Below, in pieces: positions 8,600-22,010 of a stretch of DNA of 64,000 nt. The first letter of the stretch is position 1. Each line of letters starts with the position of its first letter. The stretch comes from Ciona savignyi (Eukaryota > Chordata > Ascidiacea > Phlebobranchia > Cionidae): the NCBI GenBank assembly GCA_000149265.1, contig CH003412.1:5131818-5195817 (forward strand). Reading direction: 5' to 3'. The notes beneath the pieces are model-generated. The model had not been told where the DNA came from. It saw only the letters and a program-made list of their open reading frames with translations, and did not search any database. The translations under genes were made by a program, and so were the position numbers.

Positions 8600-11450
8600 A
8601 CCTCATAGCCCTCAGCGTATCTTATACAACGTGTACAACGTTTGTTTTTGCAAGTAGTAACTAATGGTTTCCCGAGTTACCAATTCAAATTTAACATATC
8701 CATGGTAATATAAGATTTCCCGAAACAGAGTCAAAGATAAGTTTGGGGCATACGTATTTTTTTGGTTGGTGTTGTAAATATGTGAATTTTGTAGAAATTT
8801 GAAGTAAATATTCCTTTCTAATCCAGAGATATCTGCGATAATACCAAAATTCCTAAAAAATATTCTTTTTTACATTTTTTTTCAAAAGCGGAAATTTTAC
8901 TTGTTTTTTTTTTAAATTAAAGTAAAGGCAAAAAACTATTGATGCCAGTTAGGATTTCTGAATTTCAACCTGATTGGATTACGCATCTACCCAATGACCT
9001 GGCGACCAGACATGTCTGTTACCAGCGTTAAGCAAAAAAACGAGTAAAATCAATATGTATTTCCTTGAGATTCGAAGGTAACCCATACTTATAGGTATTG
9101 GACTACGCACTAAATAATATTTACTAAAAAAAACAAAGCTTACCTATTTTGGACGCAGTCTACTTTTATGAATAACACAAAGAAAAAAACTTCATTGACG
9201 ACACAGGGTGCTTCCCCTAATGCAACTTTGGAACAATAGAAATGAAAGTGGAGATAAAAATATACACCCACTTAGGTCAGTCGTAACGTTTCGTTAAACA
9301 ACCCAATTTGATAAGACACCATTTTTTTATAACTTAAAAATTGACAAAAGGTTGTCAATGGTAAAAAAATCGCCCCTTATCGATAAATATAAGTTCCTGC
9401 TGCAGTTGCTTCTAAAACGTGAAAAGTGTTAACCACGTGTTAGTCATTACTATATTTAAAACCCATTTGGCGTTGTATATATAAAGAATAAAACGAGTTT
9501 CCTGTTTAACTAACCGCGCTCGGTACAATACAAAGTGTATAAAGTTAAGTGCTGCAAGCAGAAACTAATGGGGTTACGAGTTACCAATTAAAACTGGTAT
9601 CCATGTTTTTTGAATAAAGTATTCTTGTTGTTATACCAAAAAAACAAAGATATTTTTAACCTACGTGGTATCACTCAAAATGGCTAAAACGTGGTTGACA
9701 CTATTTAGTGAGTATCATTAACAAAAATATCGATATTTGAGTTACAGACATAAAACCCACACTGGTAAGCTAAACAAGTTTATCAGTTGTGTATGAATCT
9801 AAAACTAGGTTTATATATTATTTCTAGGAAACCTTATTAATACAACTAAACAGATCAGCGTCTTCGCTGTTGAAACATAATTCGAGAGAGCTTTACGTCA
9901 TAATAAACAGCACTCCTTTTTCTCAAAGCGCGATACGCGGTAAGGCGTGACGAACGTCTTCGTCAAAAGTCAGTGTTTAGATAAGCTTGTACTCGTTGAG
10001 AATGACACGTTGTGAGAACAAAACAGCAGTTGAGGCCAGGACAAGTAACATTGTTTGCAATAATAAGTACAGTTTAACATAAAACTAAGTTGTTTACCGG
10101 ATTAGCAGAGAAATCAAGCTAAGGATACTGCTTCAAAGTTTTCATCGATTAGTTAAACTAATAAACTCAAGTATAACATCTATTATTAATGACTACTTGT
10201 ACTAGCAGTTTTAAAGTTACAATTTATAGAAATTTTGTCATCTTAACATCGTAATCTTTGCCACAATAATGACCTCATAGAAGTATTTTTTTAAATAATT
10301 CATTCTCTACGTCATAAGGCAGTTCGGAGAATTTCTTTTGTAACGCGTAAGTGTAATGTTTTAATAACAAAGAAGATACAACATGCTAATCACGGCACAC
10401 AGTCCAATGATTAGTTTGGTTAAATTGAACAGCCCTTATCAAAATCGCAATGTCGACTTTCTTTAGAGAATTACCTAGCCTTGGTTAATTAAAACCTAAA
10501 TGTATATTACTATATCAAAAGAATCAAATATTGCAGGCCTAGCAAAATTTCTCTCCATACGTTAAGTTCATAAATGCAATAATAAAAAGTTTTCACAATA
10601 CATTATCCTGACTAAAACTTTCTCAGGCCACATTAAATTTTATGACACACCTATTTACATTGTGCTCTTACGCACACTAGCAGACTACTGTCCTGTATTT
10701 GGCTAAATGACGTCACAATTAGTTTGTCAAAGTTTTATCTCGTTTAAACTTAAATTTTGGAGTTACCAATCATTGTTCAAAAACTTGGTCGTTTAACTGG
10801 TATATTGTTATTCGTTTTGCGGTGCGGCCCTCAAAACATCTGCCAAGTTCACTCATATTCGAATAGCTAACATTATTCGACTATGGCTGACTAAAACGAT
10901 TAATTAAATAGCATGTATGTATATGCTATGTATATAATAGCCCTTATATAATAGGCCATTTCTACGTCATTATATAGCATACAAAGTTACCAAAACCGGT
11001 TTCTTATAGTTGTTTTTCTAAACAGTTTGAGAGGATGGAACTCTTCGCCAACGCGTGCTAAAACTTTTTATACGCGTTGTTAGTTATACGTTTACGAAAC
11101 GTTTTAGTTTGCCAGATGTTACACGTCATTAGTATGTAGTTGTAAAGGTAGTTGTTAGAATGAAGTTCTAAAACTGCCATGTGATTAACAAATAACCTTA
11201 CTAAATTAGGTATATTTAGAATATATGGTTCGTATATACTATTAACATTAGTAGTATATATTTTAAGGTATTAACAGAAATCAGTGACGTTGAAATTAAA
11301 ATTTCAAGTTATTCATATTAAAATAACCATATTACGAATCAAAGCTTATGTTTCATTCATGTGCAATGATCAGTTTTTTTCTTTGTTAATCGACTTTGTG
11401 TTATTTATAGTTGGTTATTGAAAAATAGGTAACTGGTAACTCGTAAAGGA
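8600..11450. other. Intergenic, no gene seen
   Basis: A+T-rich sequence. No exon chain could be built. Two diverged copies of a short repeat are visible (near 8640-8705 and 9520-9605, sharing CGAGTTACCAATT and a GCAAG-ACTAATGG stretch). Some promoter-like sequence before 11460 may serve the mucin-like gene. Confidence 0.5.
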
Positions 11451-11459
11451 AATTTTAAT

Positions 11460-12355
11460 ATGACTTGTGTAAAGTCATTCATGTTACTTTTGGTTTTGAC
11501 ATGCAACTTCCATGGTAAGTATTATGTATGTGTTTGTAAATATAGTAAAATTTAAACTTGATTTAACGTTAAGAATTTGGTTTAAACTTCCGCAGTAGGC
11601 AGACTGCAAACGACAGCGGAAGTGACAACGACACAGGCAGCTGAGAGTACAACACTTACCACCCAAACTTCAACTGTAGTAAACCAAACAACAACCGTAC
11701 CAACAACAAACACCGCAACGACACCTAGCCCAACAGTACAAACCACAACCAACCAACCATCCGAAAGTACCACAACAACTCTCTCAACTACAACTAACCC
11801 TCCAACAACCACACCTTTGACATCGACATCTGGTCCCGAAACTAGCCCTTTATTATCAACACAGGCCGCATCAACACAAGCCCCTACCCAAACAACTTCC
11901 AATCTAATAACCAAAACAACGCAGCCAGGGACCACAGCTACCGTCCAAGGTTGGTCATGTTTCAAAATAGGTTTTACTTAAACCTTAAAGATTTTAACTT
12001 TTATAATATTGCAGAAACCACCGGAATTCCCGTAAAACCACCTGTGCCAGTTCCCCAAAGACCCAAGACCGGTAAATTCTGATCAAAGTAGACCAGTAAA
12101 TTAAATTAATCTAGAAAAATACTTTTTTTCTAAATGGAAATATACCTCGATTTACATTCGAATGATCTTTACCATGTATTTTCAGGCGAAATTATACTGA
12201 TCATTCTTGCTGTTGTGCTCGTGGTTTCGATATTGACCGTGATTGTAAGCAGAACGATACAGAAACGCAAACGAATGAGCGAGTACCAACAACCGGAAGA
12301 TTTTGGCAATCCGATATCCTTTCCTTCCCACAAATATGATGACGATAATTTGTAA
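11460..12355 (+). CDS. Mucin-like type I membrane protein, 211 aa
   Basis: Four exons (11460-11514, 11596-11949, 12015-12071, 12186-12355) join in phase 1 throughout, with GT-AG ends, to give 211 residues. Residues 1-18 (MTCVKSFMLLLVLTCNFH) form a signal peptide. Residues about 20-150 are very rich in Thr, with Ser, Pro and Gln and no Cys, as expected for a densely O-glycosylated mucin stalk. A Pro-rich segment follows, then a transmembrane helix at about 158-178 (IILIILAVVLVVSILTVIV), a basic stop-transfer sequence (RTIQKRKR) and a short tail that ends in acidic DDDNL. The protein should sit at the cell surface. There is no SEA or other folded domain. The all-phase-1 intron pattern is typical of extracellular modules. 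No orthologue is named because low-complexity stalks diverge quickly. Confidence 0.85.
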
Positions 12356-12359
12356 ATAA

Positions 12360-13070
12360 TGAAATTTGTTTTGAATCTATCTGGCTTTCGGGTTTATGTT
12401 GTAATAATTTTCAACTGCTTATGAATACAAAGAAGGGTTGTGGGTTCATAGATATCCTGTATACATGGAGTGCAAGCCTATAAGGCGCAACCCACTTGGA
12501 TTAATAGTCCACCTCCCATCAAAACAACCCGTTTGTGGGTCTGCATACTACAACATTATCGCAGTTCCTAATCTCGTATTTGGATTTTCACCATACGCAT
12601 AGGTATGAGCCGAATAGATTCAAGCAAATTTCATTAAGCTTCATTCTTAAAACTTATTTATTATTACTCGTTGTAAATCACACAGTGTACTACTGAAGTA
12701 CTAACCCTACGTTTTTATTTTAAACTTCCGTCCGTCAACCGAGTTGCGAACAAATTTTCAAATTATTTAGTTTTCTTCACAAAATACGGAAATACCGTTT
12801 CCATATAATAAACGGTACATTAGTTTCTCCGTGTTGACACCACTTTTGTTGCAATTCTCTCATATGCTTTCGAATTTGTGTACACGATGGCAAGCGCTTT
12901 ATTTACTTTGCACTAAGTACTGTCCGACACCATCGCTTCTTGTGTCTTTATTTTAGTCATAGTTTTAGATTTTTTTTCGTGCACCACGCTTCGTAAATAT
13001 AGATTGGTATTGTAAAAATGTGTGCTCGCTGTCATGTGTATGGAGAAATTTTAGTCACGGTTTTTGACCC
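12360..13070. other. Intergenic, no gene seen
   Basis: A+T-rich sequence after the mucin-like gene. No exon, RNA gene or clear repeat was recognised before the SINE at 13077. Confidence 0.5.
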
Positions 13071-13076
13071 AAGTCC

Positions 13077-13331
13077 GACCGGTTAGTCTGGTGGTTTAGT
13101 GCGAAGCCTTTCAACCGAAAGGTTTCAGATTCTGAAGTGGTCGCTAGCTAGTCGGTTGTGTTCTACCAAATTTAAAGAAACGTGGCGAATCATTACCACA
13201 ACACACTGCAAATAGCTCCCGGGTAACCCGACGAAGTGGGCGGCGATGGTGATCTTGGACGATTAGTCCCGTGTGCTATCACACCCCCTAGGTGTTTTTC
13301 CACTCACGGGGATAAACATGAATATCCTATG
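13077..13331 (+). repeat. SINE, main family, nearly full length
   Basis: It has the tRNA-like head (CCGGTTAGTCTGGTGGTTTA), a short internal deletion after TCGGTTGTGTTC, and the usual 3' part ending GGGGATAAACATGAATATCC. Confidence 0.85.
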
Positions 13332-14324
13332 TTGTCAGTTTTGTAATGCAGGAATAAATTGTATGATTTTATTTCAAATTCTAAAATACAATATAATAAA
13401 TAGTACAAAATTTCTTGAAGATCAAAGTCACCGTAGTAAAATAGACAAAATGTAACTGAACGGGATGCGTAGGAATGCAGTCTCCTTCTCGTTCCTAAAT
13501 TCAGTTTTGTGCAAATAATTTCCAAAATATCCCGTTGTTACCGATGCTTGCTATTGGGCCGACCCACATGAAATCCAGATGGTTTATCCGGATTATATTT
13601 GTAATCACTGAGCGCCTCCGTTATCTGTGTGGAAAACAGGATTTAACAGCGATAATTAACAATCACCCATATGTACATTTTTTTCGTATGAAAGTACCGA
13701 GATGATATATTGAGTGTCGAGATAAAAAACTGCATCTCGACTGTGGACACAAAAGTACATCCCAATATCGAAGGATAAGGCTTTCTTTTCTTTCCCACAC
13801 GATATACAACAATCTTACCTATACCATTTAAAAACTAAATTGTAGGCATGGAGTTTAGTAGGATTTCCATGGATGTGGGTAATGTATACATTTCAACCAC
13901 CAGGATAAATATGAATCAAACATGAACCCAGGCACAGCTAAATCTACAGCAACTCAATTGTGAAACGTCTTTTTCAGTCAAATCTTTTTTCTTTAACCAA
14001 GCCTGTAATACCTCCCGCAATTTTAGTTTTATGGACTGATGTTTTACGAAACTCGGAAATAGTATGAAGTATGACTCCCCCACCGCCTACGAAAATATAA
14101 ATTGTCAACACACTGTTTCAAACCTGTTCACAGGCCTCTTTTCCAGAACTGCGCAATCTCGGATGTCGATTTGACACAAGCGCCATTATGTGAACCAATT
14201 TGATTCGTTCTTTTAACTTAGTCATACTCCTAAACACCAATGGTGTCACCCATCGAATGATACCACACAAATGTAGTGAAGCATTAAAACCGGCACACCT
14301 GTAATTGTATGGGTAATATAAGAT

Positions 14325-14395
14325 TTGTGTGTGCTAGCAATCGAAAATTGTGATTGCTAGCAATCGATATTTGTGTGGGCTAGCAATCGACATTT
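14325..14395 (+). repeat. Short tandem repeat with GCTAGCAATCGA core, three copies
   Basis: GCTAGCAATCGA recurs at a spacing of about 27 bases with GTGTG- or ATTTGTG-rich linkers. It lies in the last intron or 3' flank of the minus-strand kinase-like gene. Confidence 0.75.
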
Positions 14396-14693
14396 ATTTG
14401 ATATTTTGTTTGTGATTTCGTACTGAGCTTCGATACATTTCGATACATTACCGCACTTCTCTACTGTCAACCACGTCGATTACATCATTTTAATGACATT
14501 TCAACACATTATTGCAAGTCTTTGGCAAACCCCGTCATGCAATGGTTCGAAACTGGTCGCTAGCTAGTCGACTGTGTCTGGTGTGAACCTTGTTGGTTAG
14601 AGCATTTTAATAACAAACACATTCCTGCTAACCTTTGGCAAAATACGCTACATTCTTATTTAAAAAATTGATTTAAAGCGGTAATAAACGTAC

Positions 14694-17600
14694 TTATTTT
14701 CGACACAGTTAGCTGTTGCATCGCGACAGGAGGAATAGACCACGTGGTTTGCCGTTCCATTCTTCCATTTCACACCGCTAGGTGTCGGGCAGTGATCATC
14801 TTCAATGCAAATGCTTCCTCCGTAAATATTTCTTTCGCCGTGTCGAAAGACGTTTTCCATATCGTTGATGACAACCTGAAAGTATTGGGACTGATTATAA
14901 TGTTTCAATTCATTATATTATTGCGAAACCAACGATCAGCTAAGGTCAAGTTAGTCCCCACTGAATGTACGAATGGTTGGTATATCCGACCACTTAGTCT
15001 GGTGGTTTAGTGCGACGCGTTTCATCGGAAAGGTTGTAGGTATGAGACTGGTCGCTAGCTGGTCGCTAGCTAGTCGGTTGTGTTTTTAAACAAGACACTA
15101 ACGGTCATTGCCTAAACCCAGTGGATTAATGGGTTATACTAAATTGAAGGAATGTCCGTATCTGCTACAACATACTGCAATAGCTACGGTAACCCGACGG
15201 TGGGCGCGAAGTGATCTGGCGATTGCCCGTGTTTTAACCCCCTTGGTGTTTCTATTCACGGGGTTAAACATAAATATATCGTAAATTTGTATCACTGGAA
15301 TGGATGGATTGTATATTTATAACCTATGCTTTATTTCTGGGGAGGGTAAAGGAAAAGTGCCAAGTTTATTAATCCATCATCACACGCATATAGGTATTAA
15401 AACCACGTAATGGATAAATTACTATTAGTTTATTGTAATAAAAGGAATCACAAACAAAACTGAAGATTAGCCTCCTGGGTTTTGTCTAGTTAGTTACAAG
15501 TGACAAATTCTTTTAACTCACCAACCCATTAATTTCAACTGCGAACTTTAAGTACATTGCCCAAGGCCACACGAGACAAGCATTTAGCTCAAGTTAAAGA
15601 CACACGCTGTGACGAATTAACAGTAATGGATTGTTACTGGACATTCTTGAAACCGAAATGGGCGACGAGTAGCCTACTTAGGTCTGTTTTTGAATGCCAC
15701 GCTGCATATGAATCGGTAAAATTTACTCATCGGCCGCACTATAGTTTTTTTTTAACCAGGCTCAATCTCGTATCTGTAACGGGCTCGTTACTAACACCAT
15801 TTTTGTTTCTGAAAATGGGCCTGTTGCGGTAACCATTCAGTGGTATTTTTTGCTGGAATCAGATTAAAACCCATGATGGACTCGTGACCAATACAGGTTT
15901 TACTTAGATATCAGTATATGTATAATCGGTCACGTTACCATTCAACCGCACGACCGTTCTGCAATTCGGGCATATATAGCCACAAAAAACTCATTCGCTT
16001 CACCTACCGACATATCGGGGTTCAGTGAGAACTGCTGCCCATGTATATCATGGAGAAAATATTTCTTTTCCTCCAGTCTTGCAAGTAAGCATATCATGCT
16101 CTTCATGAAAGTGAGCATGGGTTTGACTTTATCTCGTCGCCCTTCAAGCAGTTTTCTGGGGAAAGGCACACGGAGGTTAAAAATGTTTAGAATTTGTTAA
16201 TCCATAAAAAAGTTGAAAAATAAACCGGAGCAAAAACATTAATTTTGGACGATAAAGCACCTAATTGTATAAAGCACTGGATTCCATTTATGTTGAAATT
16301 GTTCGGTGATCGGGATTTATTTTGTGCCACGGGTAACGCAACAGAAGTTTAGTGGAACGGTGGCAGAATCGAAACAAGTCGACGCTTATTTAGCTGTGTC
16401 CATTTGTCCTTAGCAAAATCACCCCGTGAAATGATTCCTTTATTGTTCCTTTAACCCTACTGTGGGCACATTAAGCTAATCTTATCAGATGGTTGGCGGT
16501 TTTATAACGCCTATTGTATTTTTCCACACCTTAACATCAGTATTCTAATTACGCAATTTTAGCTCAAAATAAAGGTAAAACATCGACCATCAATACAAAA
16601 TTGTACGTAGCGGGGGTGCGTGGATAAAGGTTTACCAAGACTGACTCCAATATAGCACAGGAATAACGGGTACAAAAAAAACTTACTCTAACTTTGACAG
16701 CTTGTAGCAATCAGTATTTGAGTAGTTTGATTGTATTGTTCTTTCAGGGTTGCACAGTTTCTGTCCCTATAATGTAATAAATGACTGATTATCAAATACA
16801 TAAAATTAATCGACATAAAAATAGATGACGTGCAGGTATGCCTTTCTATCAGAGCTATAAGTAATGTACAAATATATATATGACCGGAATTTTAACTTTT
16901 TTGCGCTACAAAGAAAGATTTGTATAAAGTTTCCGGTATGAGAACGGGACTATAGGAACACGTGGCAGAGGTGGGCGAATGATGCGTACATAGGAAATTC
17001 ATGTTTTAACTGGGCAAATGGGAAAAACAAAAAGATCCTAATCACATAGACAACCCTTAAATTCCCTCGATTACAGATACCGGAGCCACAGTTCAGTGGA
17101 TTTTATGCGATAAGGAAGGGTAAGTTGTGTTCTGTAAATACTGGAACATGAATTTCGTAGCACATGCATGAGCTATGCACAATTCTGTGAATCAGAACAG
17201 CCGATATGACACATTTTTACATCATACTCTTACCATGGCAAATCTTGTCATTAGCTGGATGTGTTGATCCGTGATACAAGCTCCGTACAAATCCGGAATT
17301 CCACGCATTCGGAAACCAAGATCCATGTGTTTGAGATACTGCTGGTGCAACCGCTTGTAGCCCGTGGTGTTTTGTGTGGCCTGTGTTTTAGAAATGTTGT
17401 AATACTAGTGTGATGTTGTGGCCGAATGGTTAGCGCAATCGTTTTAAATACACATTTAAAAACGAGCTTAGAAACGAGGCATCACGGGTTCAAAACTTAA
17501 TTCGTTAAAATGTATTGGAACCTATGGCATGTGATAAAACTCAAACTTCTGCAAAGAACCATTGTTCCCTTTTTATGTTACAAAGATCGAATAAGAGAAA

Positions 17601-19240
17601 TAGACATGGAAGCCGCGATAACACCGGTAATCCTTGGAATTTATTGCGTAGTCGCTCATGGCCTTCGCTATTACGACATTCTTATCATTTTTTGACCGTT
17701 TAAATCTGCCGGGATCGAGACGATGTAGGGAACGTTTAGATAGTATAAGATGGCGTAGTTTCTCGTCATTTTATCTTCATATTACAAACTAAGCAAAATA
17801 TGGGTAGTGTTACCGAAACTGTATCCACAAAATAATTAAATTAATAGTATAAGGAACTACAAAATTAGAACCGTTTATCCGTCGTGCCTTAGCAAAACAC
17901 ATTGATGCTTCAACCCAGTAACATTAAATTTTACAAATATCACTGGACTTAATATTATCTCACCATTGAGGAAATAACGTATTTCTTCTTTCCACCTGCT
18001 TGCACAATCATGCCATGCATTTGGCTTATTCCCTGAGCAGACTTAACGGGGCCCGGATCAAGCTGTTTGAATTGTGATGTCACCGGGTCTTCGAAATATT
18101 TCGCCATTTCACTGCAGTTCAACAGGCGAATTTCGTAGCTAAAGAAAAACAAAACTTTATTGACATACTATATATTAATGAATTGCGTTTTTTTGCAATT
18201 TATTCCGAATTTTTAATTGAACAAAATTGTTATATTTTGATTTGACTCCAACAGGGATTACCATTAATCAATTAAAGTTTTTTTCCCGCCATCCTTGCTC
18301 ATACTTTTTGTGCAATGGCTTAAATATACAATGTTGGCTATCGCAATGACGGAAAAAGACTAGCAAAGTAGAAGAAAACGTAAAAAGTTCAAGCGGTTTT
18401 TAATAAAGCAGTGATACAAAACGTAGCATTAATATTTTTATATACCGGCCGTCGCGCAATGCGTTTGAACACAGAACAACGCAGAAGAAATGATGAGCAC
18501 CTAGAACCAGTCTTACCACCTCTACGAATGTCACGGAGCCGTATAGCCAGACGAATGTGATAATTAAATTTGTATAAAAATATTCTAAAACACCGACTTT
18601 CTAAAGTAAATCTAAACGATGGTGATTACCTGACAGTTTTAATCGCGGTTGTTACAGAAGAAGTTGCATTGCGAGTCTCCAAATTCGTTGTATCTGTAAA
18701 TATATGACGTATTATTGGTGAGATGTTTAAAATTTCGGTAATTTTTTGTATTTTTTTGTCCTAAACAAGAATATAAATCCAATAAGTCCTACTGACCAGG
18801 CGCTAAGCAGTTATTGTTTATACTCACCAAGCTAATGTGACAACAATATCATATATTAAAACTAAATAAGTAGTTTTTCCGTAACCGGGCAGAGGATTAA
18901 CGAAATATGCTGCCTTACTCTGCGAGGTAGTATTAGCGTCGGAAAAGAGAACTCGCTTGCAAGACTCCGAGTTGCAGTCTTCAAAATTCCACCCTGTAAC
19001 GTTGTATATCTTCTTAAAAGTTTTGTATTCCAAGATGACGTCATTTTCTATCGTTTTGACAACTTCCCGGGCGAAAACGGAAGTGACGGCACGGTGATGA
19101 CGTTGCAGACAATGATTTGTCATGGTCCAGTTAGCTTCGTACATAAAATAAAGACTAGTGAAGGCAAGAAAAAGAAAAATCTCGCGGATTTTTTGCAGCC
19201 TTGAATAACTACAAAACAAAGACCTTACATCGCAAGCCAT
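14694..19240 (-). CDS. FAM69/DIPK-like divergent protein kinase, type II membrane protein
   Basis: Six exons on the minus strand join with matching phases: 19240-18828, 18138-17964, 17380-17234, 16760-16687, 16155-16008, 14875-14694 (about 380 codons, last exon not certain). After a short cytosolic N-terminus, IREIFLFLAFTSLYFMYEA is a signal anchor, so the rest is luminal. The kinase core is seen as FLHDIHGQQF (catalytic-loop Asp), then VVINDMENVF (the DFG position, as in the VVDM motif of FAM69 proteins), then CIEDDHC, matching the CxxDxDC signature of that family. The usual VAIK lysine is not evident: the matching strand reads KKKYVISSM. Activity is therefore doubtful. A 31-base exon at 14148-14118 would end the frame with a further Cys, but its acceptor is weak. 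The start at 19240 (MACDVRSL) is preferred to an ATG 14 codons upstream because it leaves a typical short N-terminus. Confidence 0.75.
14985..15283 (+). repeat. SINE, main family
   Basis: It has a complete head and body, with an 11-base duplication in the TCGCTAGCTGG region. It lies in the intron before the last certain exon of the minus-strand kinase-like gene, antisense to it. Confidence 0.85.
15845..15954 (-). repeat. tRNA-like short element (family 2)
   Basis: On the minus strand it reads GTCGTGCGGTTGAATGGTAA, then CGTGACCGAT and CCATCATGGGTTT. It is diverged but clearly the same element as at 43195 and 45794. Confidence 0.55.
17412..17505 (+). repeat. tRNA-like short element (family 2)
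   Basis: TGTGGCCGAATGGTTAGCGC is followed by CATCACGGGTTCAAAACTTA. It lies in an intron of the minus-strand kinase-like gene. It has no tRNA cloverleaf closure that I can draw, so it is not called a tRNA gene. Confidence 0.6.
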
Positions 19241-19289
19241 TTTGCCTGGAAAAGTATATACATAATTTCCATGCTCGCGCAATAATTAG

Positions 19290-22000
19290 CCTTACTAAGT
19301 ACGAGCTAATGTTCTTTGCTTATATATTTTGTTCACAAATTAATAAATAAAAGCACATAATTGGGGGTTAAACTTATATAAAACATACCGACTATCTATA
19401 TGTACCATATCCAGATCTCTGTCTTTTAAATATATAGAATTTAAATTCAGTTTTAAAAGATCCATTTATCAGTTTCGCCTATGCATAACCGCGCTGATAT
19501 ATCTACGCGTCCCGAAAGTGATAGCCTAAATAAACAAAACTTAAACCTTTATACAAAAAACTTAATTCCATCAATACCTCATTAGTAAGGAATCTTTTTA
19601 AAAATTTATTTATCACTTTCTCTTACAAGTATGTACAAGCACTGGTAAATATTGCATCAATGGATATAGCTGTACGTATATAAGCTGATTGGCATTCCAC
19701 GCTAAACATTTTTGCAGCTTTTCTTATTGTAAAAATACACTATTTTTTCCGGTACAAAAACTGTAACAGATTTACACTGAATCTACAATTAATTATGTCG
19801 CCTTTGCGGTTTGATAGAACTTTACTACCAATGCGGTTCACAGAAAACGACTTGAATAGAAGTAGCCTCGTATCGAATTCATAATTTCTCCGATAAATGA
19901 AACCGCTCGCCTTCGGCGGTGTGTCGCTGCGTCATTGTCCGACTATTGTTACGTGCTACGTTGTCACATTCATGCATTACATCGTCGTAATTAGCAAAGC
20001 AGGAATAGCGAAATACTACAAGTCTCCTAACAAGTACATATACTCATAAAAACTACCATTAACTCGGAAAACGGAATTGTATGCGGGTCTCTACAAATAC
20101 TTGGAGCATATTTGGCATGTTCTCCATTCTGGAAATAGAAAATACGTTTCGCGTGTTTGCTGGTGAATCTCTTTCCACACACTTTCGCTACTGTTTCTCG
20201 TCATTATCATAAGACTTATCAATGTCAGGCAAACACCGGTCTTTATTTCTAATATGGCTGACTTATATGATCATTGATTTAACTAAGCAATGTGCTCCTA
20301 TGTCTCAAAAATATTAATTTATGTTTCTCTTACTCATATTGTAAATTTTTCTATAGGTCATTGATAATTATGTAATATCGGCGGAATGGCCGCAGTTTTA
20401 ATTAAATAAAATAATCACAATACAAAAAAAACGAGCAATAGGCTTTACACAAGAATCGAGCAGTCTTCAGTAGTATGATGTATCTATGGATATTTCAAAT
20501 TAGAAGTGGCTGTAATTATAGGGTGGGGTGACATCCAGCAGTTTATTTTTTCCTACTATAATTATTATCCTGATAATTTGTTTCCCCCAAGTGTTTCCAA
20601 ATGGGTCGTATACCGTAATTATAACCCTGTAGGATAGACAAGTACCACCATGCCAATTAATATATATAACACACGCATTAACTGACAGGGACACAGGGTT
20701 AATGTATCTACGACAGCTTGGTCCAACTACTTATGACTTGCGGACCATTTCACAAAAAACGGGTCAGCTTGCGGACCATTTCCATCAAAATGATCAGAAT
20801 ATTTTTTACAGTTGTTATAAATTTGACATGAAAAGTCTTGTAATCTTGATTTACAAGAGTCTTGCAACTAATAAAAGATGCTATACTTGTTTTAAATAAA
20901 TGAATGACTGTAACTAAAATACATATCAAATCAATACTGTAAAGGCTCGCGGGTCGCAAAAATCATATCTGGTCTGCATTCGAACGAAGCTGATCTATGA
21001 CAATGATAACGCAGCTAACATTGCTACCGCAACTATTTTCTATTTGACTTACATACCAAAATTGTTGCAAAACTTGGTTATACTCCGCAAGTATTGCCAG
21101 ATCGATATATACACCACAAATATTACAGGCTGTTCTCAATACAGTTTTATTTTATTTTAATACTGCATATAAAGTAATCGGCTTAACATCTTTCGAGCAA
21201 TCTAGGAATCGGGTTATGGCTATAATTTTACTCACTGACTGATATTTGACTCTAGTATTGATTGTAATATTTAAGCAATAAAAGTCCTAAATTTACAAGT
21301 TAAATTTAAAAAAAAGTAATTTTCCACTAAATAAAATCCAGATACTAGCACTTAGGATATTAGTTCTAAAACTTAACATTGGCGACTTCATCAAGAGATT
21401 CTAAGAAATATACTTCTGCAACTTGTCCATATGCATATTTGCTGTCCAATTAACTTTTAATGTCGGCGGTGTCTGATGAGATAACAAGTATGTCAAGAGA
21501 GCTTAGCTCTGTATTGTCAAAATATACAGCTCAATATTTAATTAACCGTAAAAATTGTCTTATTAAGTAAAATGAATAAACGTAAATTGAATAAGTTAAG
21601 AAATGTCACCAAAATACAACCTGCCCCGAGGTCAAACCGCAGCTACAGAGCCTTACATACACAAAGAGCAACAAAACGGTTCGAATTTCATATCGAACAG
21701 TCGTGTTATTTATATGAACTTTAGCAAACGTCCTAAGGATAAGTTTAGTTTCAATGTATTTTTAACAAAGGCATTACAAATTTTAGCAATGCGAACGCAT
21801 TTGTTAAGCGTAGGAAAAACTCTTTACAGAGCAACATTAATTATTAAGTAAATCTTATTTCCGCTTACTGTTTTACAAAAGTAGGCCTCATCTGCACTTT
21901 AGTACTGTATAGCCGATCTCTGCACACCGTGTTTATTATAAGATTGAATAAAGGGTGTTACGGTGCAATGAGGATGGACTAAGATGATAGTCACACCCTG
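19290..22000. other. Intergenic region between two divergent kinase-like genes
   Basis: This 2.7-kb stretch lies between the start codons of the two head-to-head genes and must hold both promoters. No exon chain is visible. A short diverged direct repeat (GCTTGCGGACCATTTC, near 20732 and 20768) occurs in it. Confidence 0.5.
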
Positions 22001-22010
22001 TAAATGCCGG

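Noticed and set aside
18640..18705. A possible exon on the minus strand between exons 1 and 2 of the kinase-like gene
   Set aside because: It has good splice sites, but only its third frame is open and that does not match the phase 2 end of exon 1, while exon 1 joins exon 2 directly in phase.
21603..21851. 82-codon plus-strand ORF upstream of the plus-strand kinase-like gene
   Set aside because: It has no domain, no signal and no splice partner, and an ORF of this size is common by chance over the window.
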